In this document: positions 36,701 to 43,189 of the stretch, piece by piece
Layout of the letters: each line of letters begins with the position of its first letter
How positions within the stretch are numbered: position 1 is the first letter of the stretch
Source: Antedon mediterranea
Taxonomy: Eukaryota; Echinodermata; Crinoidea; Comatulida; Antedonidae
Direction of reading: 5' to 3'
Length of the DNA stretch: 64,000 nucleotides
Assembly (NCBI RefSeq): GCF_964355755.1
Contig: NC_092673.1
Location: 8,065,001-8,129,000 of the forward strand
Program-made: the position numbers and the translations under genes
The notes under the pieces: generated by a model
What the model saw: only the letters and a program-made list of their open reading frames with translations
Told to the model about the DNA's origin: nothing
Databases searched by the model: none

Positions 36701-36942
36701 CAGGTGTTATTGTGGATTCCATGATCGATGAGTGTGTTACTAGGAAACTAGTGTTAGAATTAGAAAAGCTTGATATCGAAGGCAATGATCTCAGTAATAT
36801 CAAAGGTAGCTCACTTAATAAATTGCTGTCTATTGCCCCTAAATTAAGATACCTTAACATGGGAGGATGCAATGTACCTGATGATGTAGTTGATAATATG
36901 AGAAAACACTTCACTAGTGTAAGAGGTTTCTTTAACCATTAG
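15727..36942 (+). CDS. Gene B: death-fold / TRADD-N-like / LRR protein (eleven-exon model)
   Basis: Model joined from 15727-15739 (candidate), 24588-25121, 27306-28115, 28792-29007, 29426-29512, 30073-30123, 32300-32359, 34307-34333 (weak), 34676-34768, 35231-35272 and 36047-36942. This totals 2829 nt, or 942 residues plus stop. Every internal exon is a multiple of 3 with phase-1 introns, and no internal stop arises. N- to C-terminus: DED-like domain, second helical domain, LQSLQ repeat, TRADD-N-like region, flexible linker from microexons, helical segment, LRRs. Death-fold plus LRR proteins act in innate immune or cell-death signalling, but no NACHT ATPase is seen. A secreted or membrane location is not indicated. 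Function is inferred from architecture only. The exon structure is well supported internally; domain names need profile searches. Confidence 0.65.
16097..18430 (+). repeat. Tandem ~370-bp repeat, interrupted by a transposable element
   Basis: Unit 1 (about 16097-16470) and unit 2 (from about 16471) both start with TTTGAGGTCAAATAGGTCAAATTTG. They share GTATCA(T/C)ATAATAGCTATT, TTTTTGGGTGAAAATTGTA and CAATTTGGTACGGAATTACAGG-like blocks. Unit 2 is split at 16762-18361 by a TTAA-flanked element and resumes at 18362 (AATTTACAATATCCAAACTG). A third unit begins at about 18431 and fades. The duplicated sequence has no ORF. Confidence 0.75.
16762..18361 (+). mobile_element. TTAA-flanked 1.6-kb element, copy 1
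   Basis: Ends TTAAAGGGGGGTTCCGGGTT and, inverted, AACCCAGAATCCCCCTTTAA. It is bordered by TTAA (16762-16765 and 18358-18361). The uninterrupted tandem-repeat unit upstream has TGTAAAATTTAC where this copy has TGTTAA[element]TTAAATTTAC, consistent with TTAA target duplication as in the piggyBac superfamily. It is closely similar to copy 2 (20010-21597) over its whole length. It has no long ORF shared by both copies, so it is probably non-autonomous. Confidence 0.75.
18440..18980. repeat. AAATGGC-rich degenerate repeat
   Basis: Repeated phrases such as CAAAATGGCTGC, CAAGATGGCCACC and AAATGGCTGCTAAATT recur about every 30-60 bp. TTTTCCACTCGGAA is directly duplicated at about 18507 and 18523. 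It is non-coding in all frames. Confidence 0.5.
19869..20013. mobile_element. 145-bp MITE flanked by TTAA
   Basis: Terminal inverted repeats of about 57 bp: GCTCTGTCAACACTATCAAA... on the left and the complement of GCACTGTCTACACTATCAAA... on the right, with four mismatches. TTAA stands on each side (19869-19872 and 20010-20013). The right TTAA is also the left boundary of the 1.6-kb element that follows. A half copy lies at 40482-40545. Confidence 0.75.
20010..21597 (+). mobile_element. TTAA-flanked 1.6-kb element, copy 2
   Basis: Same termini as copy 1 (TTAAAGGGGGGTTCCGGGTT ... CCCCCTTTAA) and collinear with it apart from small indels, such as those around 20400, 20800 and 20950. A 65-codon frame at 20072 is interrupted in copy 1, and the 79-codon frame at 17564 of copy 1 is disrupted here. 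Coding is therefore unlikely. Confidence 0.8.
22251..22600 (+). repeat. Dispersed repeat with GTCTGTCGG microsatellite (copy 1)
   Basis: The block from TTTCGATGAAATAAGAGTAC through GCGCGCGCACT and ACGTGTAAATTAAAAAAATAT is nearly identical to 62158-62425. It is followed by TAGTTCACTATGTCGG and a GTCTGTCGG microsatellite (about 22524-22583) ending GGTCCGGTATCACTAT, which matches 61795-61853. The order of the two blocks is reversed in the second locus. Confidence 0.7.
22601..23216. other. Non-coding stretch
   Basis: No gene, RNA or bounded repeat was recognised between the microsatellite-bearing repeat and the first Helitron-like copy. Confidence 0.4.
23217..24510 (+). mobile_element. Helitron-like non-autonomous element, copy 1
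   Basis: Begins TCTATATATAAATTTACG after an A. It ends in a 13-bp-stem hairpin (CTAGATGGTACGC...GCGTGCCATCTAG) whose last bases are CTAG, followed by T. There is no target duplication. TC start, CTRR end, 3' hairpin and A|T insertion are canonical Helitron features. The stem reaching into CTAG itself is unusual. No Rep/helicase coding is present. The 3' end lies 77 bp upstream of gene B exon 2. Confidence 0.75.
24588..25121 (+). CDS. Gene B exon 2: DED-like domain plus second helical domain
   Basis: 534 nt, acceptor TTTTTGCTAG, donor AAAG|GTATGT, phase 1-1. Roughly residues 1-80 of the exon (S-F-N-K-M-L, R-K-L-K-V-L-Y, D-L-L-N-Q-L-T-S-S-G-D-L-S, K-L-T-I-I-Y-D-T-I) follow the spacing of a death effector domain, including the G-x-L-S stretch before helix 5. 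The second half (L-K-I-L-K-F-G-N-V-L, E-D-V-D-K-I, F-I-E-D-L-K) is another six-helix-like bundle, perhaps CARD- or DED-like. An open frame reaches back into the Helitron copy to 24380, but the phase and acceptor favour 24588 as the true exon start. The DED call is by eye. Confidence 0.65.
25122..25859. other. Gene B intron sequence, no element recognised
   Basis: AT-rich intronic DNA between exon 2 and Helitron-like copy 2. No exon with the phase-1 pattern was seen. Confidence 0.4.
25860..27136 (+). mobile_element. Helitron-like element, copy 2 (5' end missing)
   Basis: Starts abruptly within the family sequence (AATTAGTTATTGACGATTAAAACG, equivalent to about 23368 in copy 1). It runs to the terminal hairpin CTAGATGGTACGC...GCGTACCATCTAG at 27100-27136, followed by T. 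It carries an internal segment also found in copy 3 (for example CCACCCACATCATCACCC). The 3' end is 169 bp upstream of gene B exon 3. Confidence 0.75.
27306..28115 (+). CDS. Gene B exon 3: LQSLQ repeat plus TRADD-N-like region
   Basis: 810 nt, acceptor TATTACAG, donor GAAG|GTGAGT, phase 1-1. Residues about 30-140 hold six degenerate copies of L-Q-S-L-Q (K-L-Q-S-F-Q, I-L-Q-S-L-Q, N-L-Q-S-L-Q, N-L-L-S-L-Q, N-L-Q-S-L-Q, K-L-R-S-L-R), amphipathic and probably coiled or helical. The last 130 residues (S-I-C-D-F-I-V-K-L-Y, K-C-I-I-F-H-L-V-V-L-D, R-G-E-L-L-I-R-L-S-E-I-L-V) resemble the TRADD N-terminal fold found in invertebrate death-domain proteins: a strand pair, then a G-E-L helix. That assignment is tentative. 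Confidence 0.65.
28195..28235 (+). CDS. Possible alternative terminal exon of gene B
   Basis: A good acceptor (TTATTATTTCCAG, ends 28194) is followed in the required phase by a short lysine-rich tail V-K-K-C-G-V-K-K-M-K-V-A-E and TGA at 28233. Use of this exon would give a protein with the death-fold and TRADD-N-like parts but without linker and LRRs. No polyadenylation signal is certain. This rests only on splice-site and phase agreement. Confidence 0.25.
28792..29007 (+). CDS. Gene B exon 4: low-complexity linker
   Basis: 216 nt, acceptor TTTTTATAG, donor TCAG|GTAAGT, phase 1-1. It encodes a flexible segment starting E-Q-S-D-V-V, with an alanine run followed by glycines (A-A-A-A-A-G-G-G) and acidic end residues. 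Its opening E-Q-S-D-V resembles the E-K-S-E-D-V opening of the later microexons. Likely a linker between signalling and LRR parts. Confidence 0.6.
29426..29512 (+). CDS. Gene B exon 5: basic microexon (E-K-S-E-S-V type)
   Basis: 87 nt, acceptor AAAAATAG, donor GCAT|GTGAGT, phase 1-1. It encodes E-K-S-E-S-V-S-W-W-R-R-K-W-R and a short tail, strongly basic and tryptophan-rich. Member of the repeated microexon family of this locus. Confidence 0.6.
29513..30072. other. Gene B intron, nothing recognised
   Basis: AT-rich intron with no identifiable element or additional phase-1 exon. Confidence 0.4.
30073..30123 (+). CDS. Gene B exon 6: 51-nt microexon
   Basis: Acceptor TTACTTTAAG, donor ACAG|GTGAGT, 51 nt, phase 1-1, coding T-I-A-K-T-K-K-L-P-V-S-V-E-L-E-T. 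Length, phase and both splice sites agree with the neighbouring exons. The acceptor tract is only moderately pyrimidine-rich. Confidence 0.5.
30124..32299. other. Gene B intron with one dead microexon copy
   Basis: A long AT-rich intron. At about 31459-31522 a sequence preceded by TTTTAATAG reads E-E-F-E-D-F-S-Y-K-L-R-M-R-K and then stops without a donor, so it looks like a decayed microexon. Direct duplicates of CTTTTCAAAATCGCC occur near 31768 and 32046. No other gene was seen. Confidence 0.5.
32300..32359 (+). CDS. Gene B exon 7: 60-nt KSEDV microexon
   Basis: 60 nt, acceptor TTATTTTTATAG, donor GGTG|GTGAGT, phase 1-1, coding G-K-S-E-D-V-S-Y-R-V-M-E-E-L-P-S-T-L-I-G. It is the paralogue of 5185-5244 in gene A; most residues and the flanking intron bases are conserved. 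Confidence 0.65.
32563..34005 (-). mobile_element. Helitron-like element, copy 3, full length
   Basis: On the minus strand it starts TCTATATATAAATTTACG after A at 34006 and ends with the hairpin and CTAG at 32563, followed by T. The intron upstream of exon 10 (35100-35200) is a duplicate lacking the insert: AATTATGTAG-TTATTAAATCATTCACTG, against AATTATGTAGA[element]TATAAGCATTCACTG here. This shows a clean A|T insertion with no target duplication. Length 1443 bp, no long ORF. Confidence 0.85.
34052..34108 (+). pseudogene. Dead microexon copy in gene B
   Basis: After TTATTTTAATAG (ends at about 34056) the phase-1 reading E-K-S-E-V-V-S-Y-E-K-K-Q-I-I appears, then a stop, with no GT donor in frame. 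Sequence before it (CATTCACTGAAATGAAA) also precedes the live exon at 35231, so it is a duplicated but unusable exon. Confidence 0.5.
34307..34333 (+). CDS. Possible gene B 27-nt microexon
   Basis: 27 nt between ACTGAAG and TCAG|GTGAGC, phase 1-1, coding G-S-T-K-S-V-E-S. The donor is strong and the phase fits. The acceptor is weak, and an alternative AG lies 3 nt downstream. Skipping it keeps the frame. Confidence 0.35.
34676..34768 (+). CDS. Gene B exon 9: 93-nt charged helical microexon
   Basis: Acceptor AATTGTTTAG, donor AGAG|GTGGGT, 93 nt, phase 1-1. It codes D-N-L-R-E-Y-V-R-M-K-W-K-Q-K-Q and then a Glu/Ala/Arg-rich stretch likely to be one long helix. Paralogue of the 66-nt exon at 6278-6343, which lacks about nine internal codons. 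Confidence 0.65.
35231..35272 (+). CDS. Gene B exon 10: 42-nt KSEDV microexon
   Basis: Acceptor TATTATTTTAATAG, donor GGAG|GTTAGT, 42 nt, phase 1-1, coding E-K-S-E-D-V-L-Y-G-K-T-S-L-G. It is related to the broken copy at 5395-5456 and to the dead copy at about 34057. Read-through ends at a TAG inside the donor region, so splicing is needed. Confidence 0.55.
36047..36942 (+). CDS. Gene B terminal exon: helical segment plus leucine-rich repeats
   Basis: 896 nt, acceptor CCCTTTTAAAG, phase 1, stop TAG at 36940-36942. A short linker is followed by a helical region (D-C-I-D-E-I-C-T-T-L-R-R-C-Y; R-T-E-D-M-G-R-V-L-A-H-C-L). LRRs begin at about residue 150 of the exon: L-Q-T-L-D-L, L-D-H-L-D-M-Q-S-N-D-L-S-N-I-K-G-S-S, A-P-K-L-T-Y-F, L-E-K-L-D-I-E-G-N-D-L-S-N-I-K-G-S-S, and L-R-Y-L-N-M-G-G-C. 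The ~57-residue period made of two LRRs resembles the ribonuclease-inhibitor-like repeats at the C-terminus of NLR receptors. The first in-frame ATG at 36097 is internal, not a start. Gene A carries a paralogous, frameshifted version. Confidence 0.75.
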
Positions 36943-37360
36943 CTATATCATGTAGCAACAGAATAAGTCCATGGCTGTATTATGGTTGTAAACTTCACCC
37001 ACATGTTGGTCTTCAAATGTTAAATCCTTATTGTTTTTTAATTTCGTTGAATGTAATACACACCTCATTCAAGATTTAAGATTCATATCACATTAATATA
37101 GATATGTATCCTTATAATATTGAAATACTGTACTATTTCAAATGTAACACTGTTAAAAGCTACTACAGTACTTTATTCATTGCCTTAAACCATAATGATA
37201 ACGAATGACCAATTTTATTTTAAACTGCTGTGTTTAAGTGGTAATGGATGTGCTTATATCCAAACCCAGTACTGTACTTATTCCTTGTATAATGTGCAAT
37301 AGTATATCTGAAGCATTGTTTTCATTACATTGTTATTTTATGTTATTTATTAAACTTTGT
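36943..37360. other. 3' flank of gene B
   Basis: Probable 3' untranslated region. Similarity to the gene A flank continues for a short distance (for example TTCAAATGT). No certain polyadenylation signal was chosen. Confidence 0.4.
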
Positions 37361-37704
37361 TTAAAGATGTATTGTTCCCCTGAAAAAATATTTTTTTATT
37401 TTTTTGTTGTTGAATATGCCATTTTAATGTCACATAATAGTTATCCACTTTGACCAAAAATTGGATCCAAACAAATTTAATTACCTGAAAAAATTGTAAT
37501 TTAAAGCAAAAAATGGTCAAATTGGCAGCCAGCTAATGAATTTTTGGTTGAATTTTACCATTTATTATGTTATTTTATAAAGTGAAAACATTATTTTTTT
37601 CTGTTTTTTTCTACGGAAGTGATTATCTTTATTAAAACTGCAAAATGGCCTATTTATTTATTAATCTTCATTTTTCATGCTTTTGGGGGACAATACATCT
37701 TTAA
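37361..37704. mobile_element. 344-bp TTAA-flanked MITE
   Basis: Left end TTAAAGATGTATTGTTCCCC, right end (inverted) GGGGGACAATACATCTTTAA, so 20-bp terminal repeats with one mismatch, with TTAA at both borders. It contains GTCACATAATAGTTAT, also found in the half copies at 45640-45730 and 45877-46070. It has no ORF. Confidence 0.75.
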
Positions 37705-40700
37705 TGAGGATGACTCAAAACAGTCTGACATGCAGGGAGGCCTTCAACACTTACTTACTTACAAATATGAAAATCGAGAAATAGAATAACAAAAAGGAAA
37801 AAAATAGGCTAATAGGGTGTACAAAATATTATGTATTTAATGATGGAAATAATATTATATCATTTGAAATTTAAAACCGAAATATATTTACCGATATAAT
37901 GATTACATTTTGTAAGACTGATTGTCAACAAAGAAAAGTGTTTTTATTTACTGAAAATATGTTAATATCTGTAAAAAAATATACAAATAATAATGATTTT
38001 ATCCATAATTCATTGTGGGTTGAAGTAAAACAAGTGTAAAATACTAATGCATAATAACTCCTAGAATGTTGGCCTATACTCTTCTTATTTTAACTAATAG
38101 TCAAAGGATGGGTTTTTTTATTGTTTAGTTATTGGTAATCATTGTATAGCATATGATAATATGGTATTGTCTGTTGTATGTAGACCTACGTCACACGTTT
38201 GAATAATGTTGTCACATTTTTTAATAGCCTATCACACGGTTATTATAAAGTAAAAGTACCGTACATTGTTTGTGTAATAATCGTTGCACTTAATCGTAAC
38301 GAACCTATTGACACAGTACTTTTTCTACTATTTTGACCGTTTCAGCAAAGTATTAACTGGGCGTGTACTGAATCGTTCTACATTTATAAATTTTATAATA
38401 GAATTTGACTTTCGGTCCCATTTTTTCTGTAATTTGCATAACCGTATTTTAGCGAGATTTATAAATATATATGCATTTTTGAATGGATGTTGCAATAATA
38501 AACACAATTCGTTTATTTTTTTTCTCACTAAATTCCACCGAGCCTTGCGTTCATTTTAACAATTTTCAGTTATTTACACGCCAAAACGTAGTCGAGACCA
38601 CTCTTTTTTACATGAGGGTACTCGAGCAAAGATGACGGACCTTGCGTAGGGCTACATTACAATGTTAAAAGATGACAACTCCTTAAAATTGACTCTCATT
38701 ATGAAAATCTCTCAGGTTTTACATAAGGAAAAATATATTAGAAAAACAAGAGTAATTTAAAAAAATATTCTGATAATTATACGATCTCCAATACAAGTAA
38801 AAACCCCAACTTTCATGTTTATTATCTTTGGCAGTGTAAGACGTATTTATTATATATGTATTAGACCTATGTATTATGATGTTTATTGTAATGTACAATG
38901 ATATTAGTTGAATATTATCTGTAGACTATTGTCTTCTTTGCTCTTCCTTAAAATAATTTGTTCATAATTTATCATATCTGAACTTTCTGTATTATCAGTT
39001 TAGCCAGTAATTCAAGTTACAACGCGTACATAGCAATGGTTAAAGTATTAATATGTTCCTTAGTTTACCTTGTGTTATTTGTACATTCCAGAAAAGCAAT
39101 ATTTTTATTACAAAATAAAGGTAGTCAGATTTTTCATTTTCTGTTTTTTTTTTAATAAATGGAAAAAGCATTCGATATCTTACAAGTCGTTACGAACACC
39201 GTTATTATAACACGAGATATATTGTAACACATATTTCTCACGTAAAGGTGGAACATGGATTATTAGCCATAATTACTGGGCAGGAAACCGATAGACCAAA
39301 GAGATAATAGCTTAATCATGGGTGTTTCGAAATAGTATTATCGAGCGGTTCAATTACCTGCCTTTACTCCGATTCATTGGTTTTTGTTAATTTACATACT
39401 TTATAACAGGTTTAGATTTTTCTTTTGTTAAGAAACTATTGTTCAAGTGACAAAAGCAAATAAGAAGGGAGTTTACTATTCACAACAAACCCTTATCATT
39501 TTATATTAACTACATTGTCCTGTCAATTATCAGATTTATGAATTAATGAAAATAATATATGTAATAGAGTAAAAAGACATTTTATTATTATGCGCTACCT
39601 TTAATTATGTATAATTTGTTTAATATTAGTGTGATAATCCTGTTTGTACCTACCTACTTTGTATGGTGTATTGATTTTGTGTTTGTTATATATTTTGTTG
39701 TTTTATATTTATTTATTTGAACAGGGAGTTGTCTAATAACAACTCCCTGATTTGAATAATAATAATGTAGGCCCCGGTAATAAATGTTTATATCTAGGGA
39801 TTCTCAATCATGGGCTGTTCTCTTGGGCCACGATAGCCTCTTTAAGAAGTAAAAAATGTTAATAAATGAATCAATAAATTACTGTTAGTTGTAATTCTAA
39901 AAATAACCAAACTTTTAGAAATCAATATTCTAAACTAACAATTCCAATTAATATCTTTATACAGGAATTAGAGTATTGCAAGCTTATCGTAATTGCTTTA
40001 AGAAGTCGAACTATATTAAGTACGACAATTAACATAATTATTCTAATTAACATTTTGTTTCTAATTTGGCCCTGAGATAAAATACACCCTTATGCATTTT
40101 AGAAGATGAAATAATTATACAAATAAATGTTAATGAGTTGAATGGTGAGAATATTTCATGATGATTAACTGTCCCATAGCGAGGCAATTAAAGTGGAATA
40201 GTCAATCTTCCAACAAATACAAACATTCATTTTTTGTTTTATGTATACACGTACTAAGAATTATAGTAACAACGCTTTTTTTTAGGCCAGGCCGGCTTTC
40301 TGCCTTCCTTCTTACTGTAGCTATACGAACAATTACAAGCGAAAATGATCTATAGACTGACACGACTATCGCATTTTACCCTGAAAAAGGCCGGCCTGCG
40401 ATTTTGTTCGTGTGCAAAGAAAGAGGGGAAATTGTTTTTATAAAAGCTGAACGTGCATTAGAACCATTATTTATCATCATTACTCCGTCTACACTATTAA
40501 AACTAGTTTGACAAAAAAGTGTGATGTGCCCAAATATGGCAGTGCATTTCAATCAAATAAAGTAGAACCCGTATTAATGGTACACCTTCGGGCCCAACAA
40601 ATGTTCCCCTTATGAGTGTTCCCTGAATAGGATTACCCCTATTCACTGGACTCTAACTAAAAAACTGAAATATTCTTCCTAATATTGGTTTTCGCGGGAA

Positions 40701-41458
40701 AAGCATAAAACAAATAAACCAACAATAATAACTAAACTCAAGATTGAGGATTGAAATTTAGTAGGCAACGTTTCAATATCAAAACTATCAAGCCAGAGAA
40801 ACTATCATTGTTATTATGGTATCCATTTTAATATAAATATAACAATATAAATTAATACAATTTGTTGATGTTTTTTCATAAGTAGTTATATTGATTATTA
40901 AAAAAACAGAAGACCATAATGAGTTATATACATATATTTTATCAATAAAATAATACACATGGAATAAATTATCACCATAGAAAACAGTAACACATGTATA
41001 GTTGGGCAGTGTTACAACTTTCTTTTTATTTATGATACAGGTAGGTCGTATCAATTTTGATGTATGCTCCATCTACGTCGTTTATATAAATATCATTGTT
41101 ATACGAAAAGACTTTAATATTTACTATATAGCCTATAATAAAATAATGTCAATAATAATAAAAATTACAATAATTTCATGTATACATTTGTTTATATACA
41201 CTATAAACATTTAACAAAACCAAACCAATGAATTTTCAAACATTGGGGGAAAACAGCAACTCGGTTTGTTGATCAACTTGACACGTAAAATAATCAACAT
41301 ACATACAGACATCGTCTGCCATTTTTCAAAAGTCGGTAGGCCTAGATATTTATTTCCTGTAATAACAAGAGAGGGACCACTGCAAATAATCACTCATTGT
41401 GCTAACCATCAATAATTAAAACTATGATTATTGTTTTGGCTGTCTGAGAATACTGTCC
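37705..41458. other. Intergenic stretch without recognised genes
   Basis: About 3.7 kb, AT-rich, with no convincing ORF. It holds a short hairpin at 39723-39750 (CAGGGAGTTGT/ACAACTCCCTG arms), an inverted GGCCGGC-containing pair around 40284-40397, and a half MITE at 40482-40545. Confidence 0.5.
40482..40545 (+). mobile_element. Half copy of the 145-bp TTAA MITE
   Basis: CCGTCTACACTATTAAAACTAG...TTTGACAAAAAAGTGTGATGTGCCCAAATATGG matches one terminal arm of the MITE at 19869-20013. The opposite arm is absent. Confidence 0.6.
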
Positions 41459-43071
41459 TTAGGCTAATTGTCGTTTGTGCTCTTTCACAAATCGTCTGCA
41501 CTGTCGTTTGTCCTCTTTGTTTTCCATCCGTTTGCAGGAATCCATCTCATCTGTAAGACTCTGGTGCCACAGACAACATTTTTTTAACATCATTCGAGAT
41601 GACTTTGAAGGATAACAACTCTCCACCTTTTCTATCAGGTCATGTTGTTCAGTCAGTAGTTTATTGAACTTCTTTCTGCGATGAGCTTTGTCAATTTTTT
41701 CTCCCGCTACCAGCATTAAGTCGATGTTACAGAACATTAATTCATCCGCAACATTTTTGCCAACTCTACAGCACTTCTTTAGATTGTATCTTTTACTTTT
41801 GGTTTTAGAAACTTCTTCAAATGTGTCATGTTCTATTTTATTTATGATAGCTTCGGCATCGACGTTTATCAACCTATTGGTCTTGCTATCGTCAAACTCA
41901 ATTAATTCGTTTACCACAACTACTGTAAATAATAATAATGAATGCAGGATGAATTTTAATTATTAGACTTACTTACAGTTGGTTATATGATGGTAATTTT
42001 CAGTAATTTTAAGAGATTTTAACAGAAAGAAACGTTTGTGCAACAATATTTCCAATATAACTTGTTTTTTTTTCCTATAGTCATTAATGAATTTAATTTT
42101 ATTTTTTATTTTATGTCTTTAGGCAATGTGGCCAAGGATTAATTAAGAATTAATCACTGTCCTATCAGATAGGTGGTAATCCCCCTGATACAGGGGCTAT
42201 TGTGTGAACCAGTTCACCGGGGTAACCCCCTACTCTTTTTCGTAAAATGAACTGGGTTCTTTAAAGTACACACAGGTTATAACTGTGTACACTGGACCTA
42301 CGGTTTATAGTCCTTATCCGAGAAGACTTGTTCCACCACCAGAACTAGGAGCGAGTCGGCCTCGAACCCTTGCCGATGTTGTTGTTGGCTCTTTAGGTAC
42401 GGTAAACGGCGCCCCTGCCTTAACCGCTCGGCCATGACTCGAATGTGTAATGTCTTATTTTGTGCAAACAAAGTAAGTAAATGCTAGAAAGCGTATGAAT
42501 AAATGAATTATAATTCTCTGTATCATCAATTCGAACAATGACGACGTCATTACGACATTACGTACGGTAATAAAATAATACTAAACGAGGTTCATTATAG
42601 CTCATTACGGGGAATATGTTAACATTACTAATGCTTCTCTTATTATTAATTTTTATTTGCATCGCTGGTATACTTAGTAGTTATCGTTAATACAGTAGTC
42701 TTTAAATAACTGATTTATAGTTTTCAAGAAAAAGATTTTAAGCCACGCCATAATTATTATGAAAAGTTCTATTTTGAAAAAAACCTATTTGTGTTGCTAA
42801 TTATAAAATACTCAACCAAATAGTATCGGATTAACAGCACAGTATACTAAAACAATGTTCACATGTTATAGTAGAAAATACTATTACAATTTTTTAACAG
42901 ATTTATATTAGATTTCTTCCACTTAATTAAAAAAAACAAGTTTATAAAATATAAAATATGTTATTTTTTCAATATCAACAAGTAGGCCTAGATATATGAC
43001 TTACCACTCGAAATAGATGACACGCCAAATGTTAGAACAATCACTATCAGAATTACAGTAGACCGGTTCAT
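41459..43071 (-). CDS. Secreted cysteine-rich protein, two exons
   Basis: Minus strand. Exon 1 43071-43005 (ATG at 43071, donor G|GTAAGT), intron 43004-41923, exon 2 41922-41459 (acceptor TTATTTACAG, stop TAA). The phase-1 junction gives 176 residues. Residues 1-22 (M-N-R-S-T-V-I-L-I-V-I-V-L-T-F-G) are a clear signal peptide. The mature part is Lys/Arg/Glu-rich with eight cysteines, patterned C-C-x12-C, then C-x12-C-C-x12-C-x10-C: K-K-C-C-R-V-G and K-K-C-C-L-W-H start the two related halves. The C-C-x-x-G and x12-C spacing recalls anaphylatoxin/fibulin-type modules, but this is only a resemblance. No pro-hormone cleavage pattern stands out. It may be an extracellular defence or matrix protein; no function is assigned. 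It stands alone with its own TATA promoter. Confidence 0.75.
42115..42441 (-). mobile_element. tRNA-derived SINE in the intron of the secreted-protein gene
   Basis: The minus strand opens with GAGTCATGGCCGAGCGG (A box at 42434-42424) and has GGTTCGAGGCC (B box at 42368-42358). The A-to-B spacing fits a tRNA-Leu/Ser type head with a long variable arm. The body holds GAACTGGTTCACAC- and TGTGTACACAGT-like blocks of the kind seen in conserved central domains of metazoan SINEs. The element fades into an A-rich stretch (AAAATAAAAAATAAAATT) at about 42100. It would have been transcribed by RNA polymerase III. Confidence 0.75.
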
Positions 43072-43149
43072 CTTCTAAGTTTGTAATAATTATAGTCTAG
43101 ACGTTCAATTCTTGGTTTCGTGATCTCCTGGCTTGTGTTCGTCTAACTG

Positions 43150-43185
43150 CGGGTCTTGTTCCTTTATAATACGTGACACTTTATA
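43150..43185 (-). promoter_or_regulatory. TATA-type promoter of the secreted-protein gene
   Basis: On the minus strand two TATAAAG boxes occur at 43185-43179 and 43168-43162, about 80-115 bp upstream of the ATG at 43071. The first is about 30 bp before a GCAGTTAG initiator-like site at about 43150. Position and orientation fit; not tested. Confidence 0.45.
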
Positions 43186-43189
43186 AGTA

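Noticed and set aside
38284-38559. 91-codon frame downstream of gene B
   Set aside because: Composition is that of translated AT-rich DNA (Phe, Asn, Ile), it overlaps a minus-strand frame, and no domain is seen.
41688-41966. 92-codon plus-strand frame
   Set aside because: It is the antisense shadow of exon 2 of the secreted-protein gene, which has a signal peptide, matching phase and splice sites.
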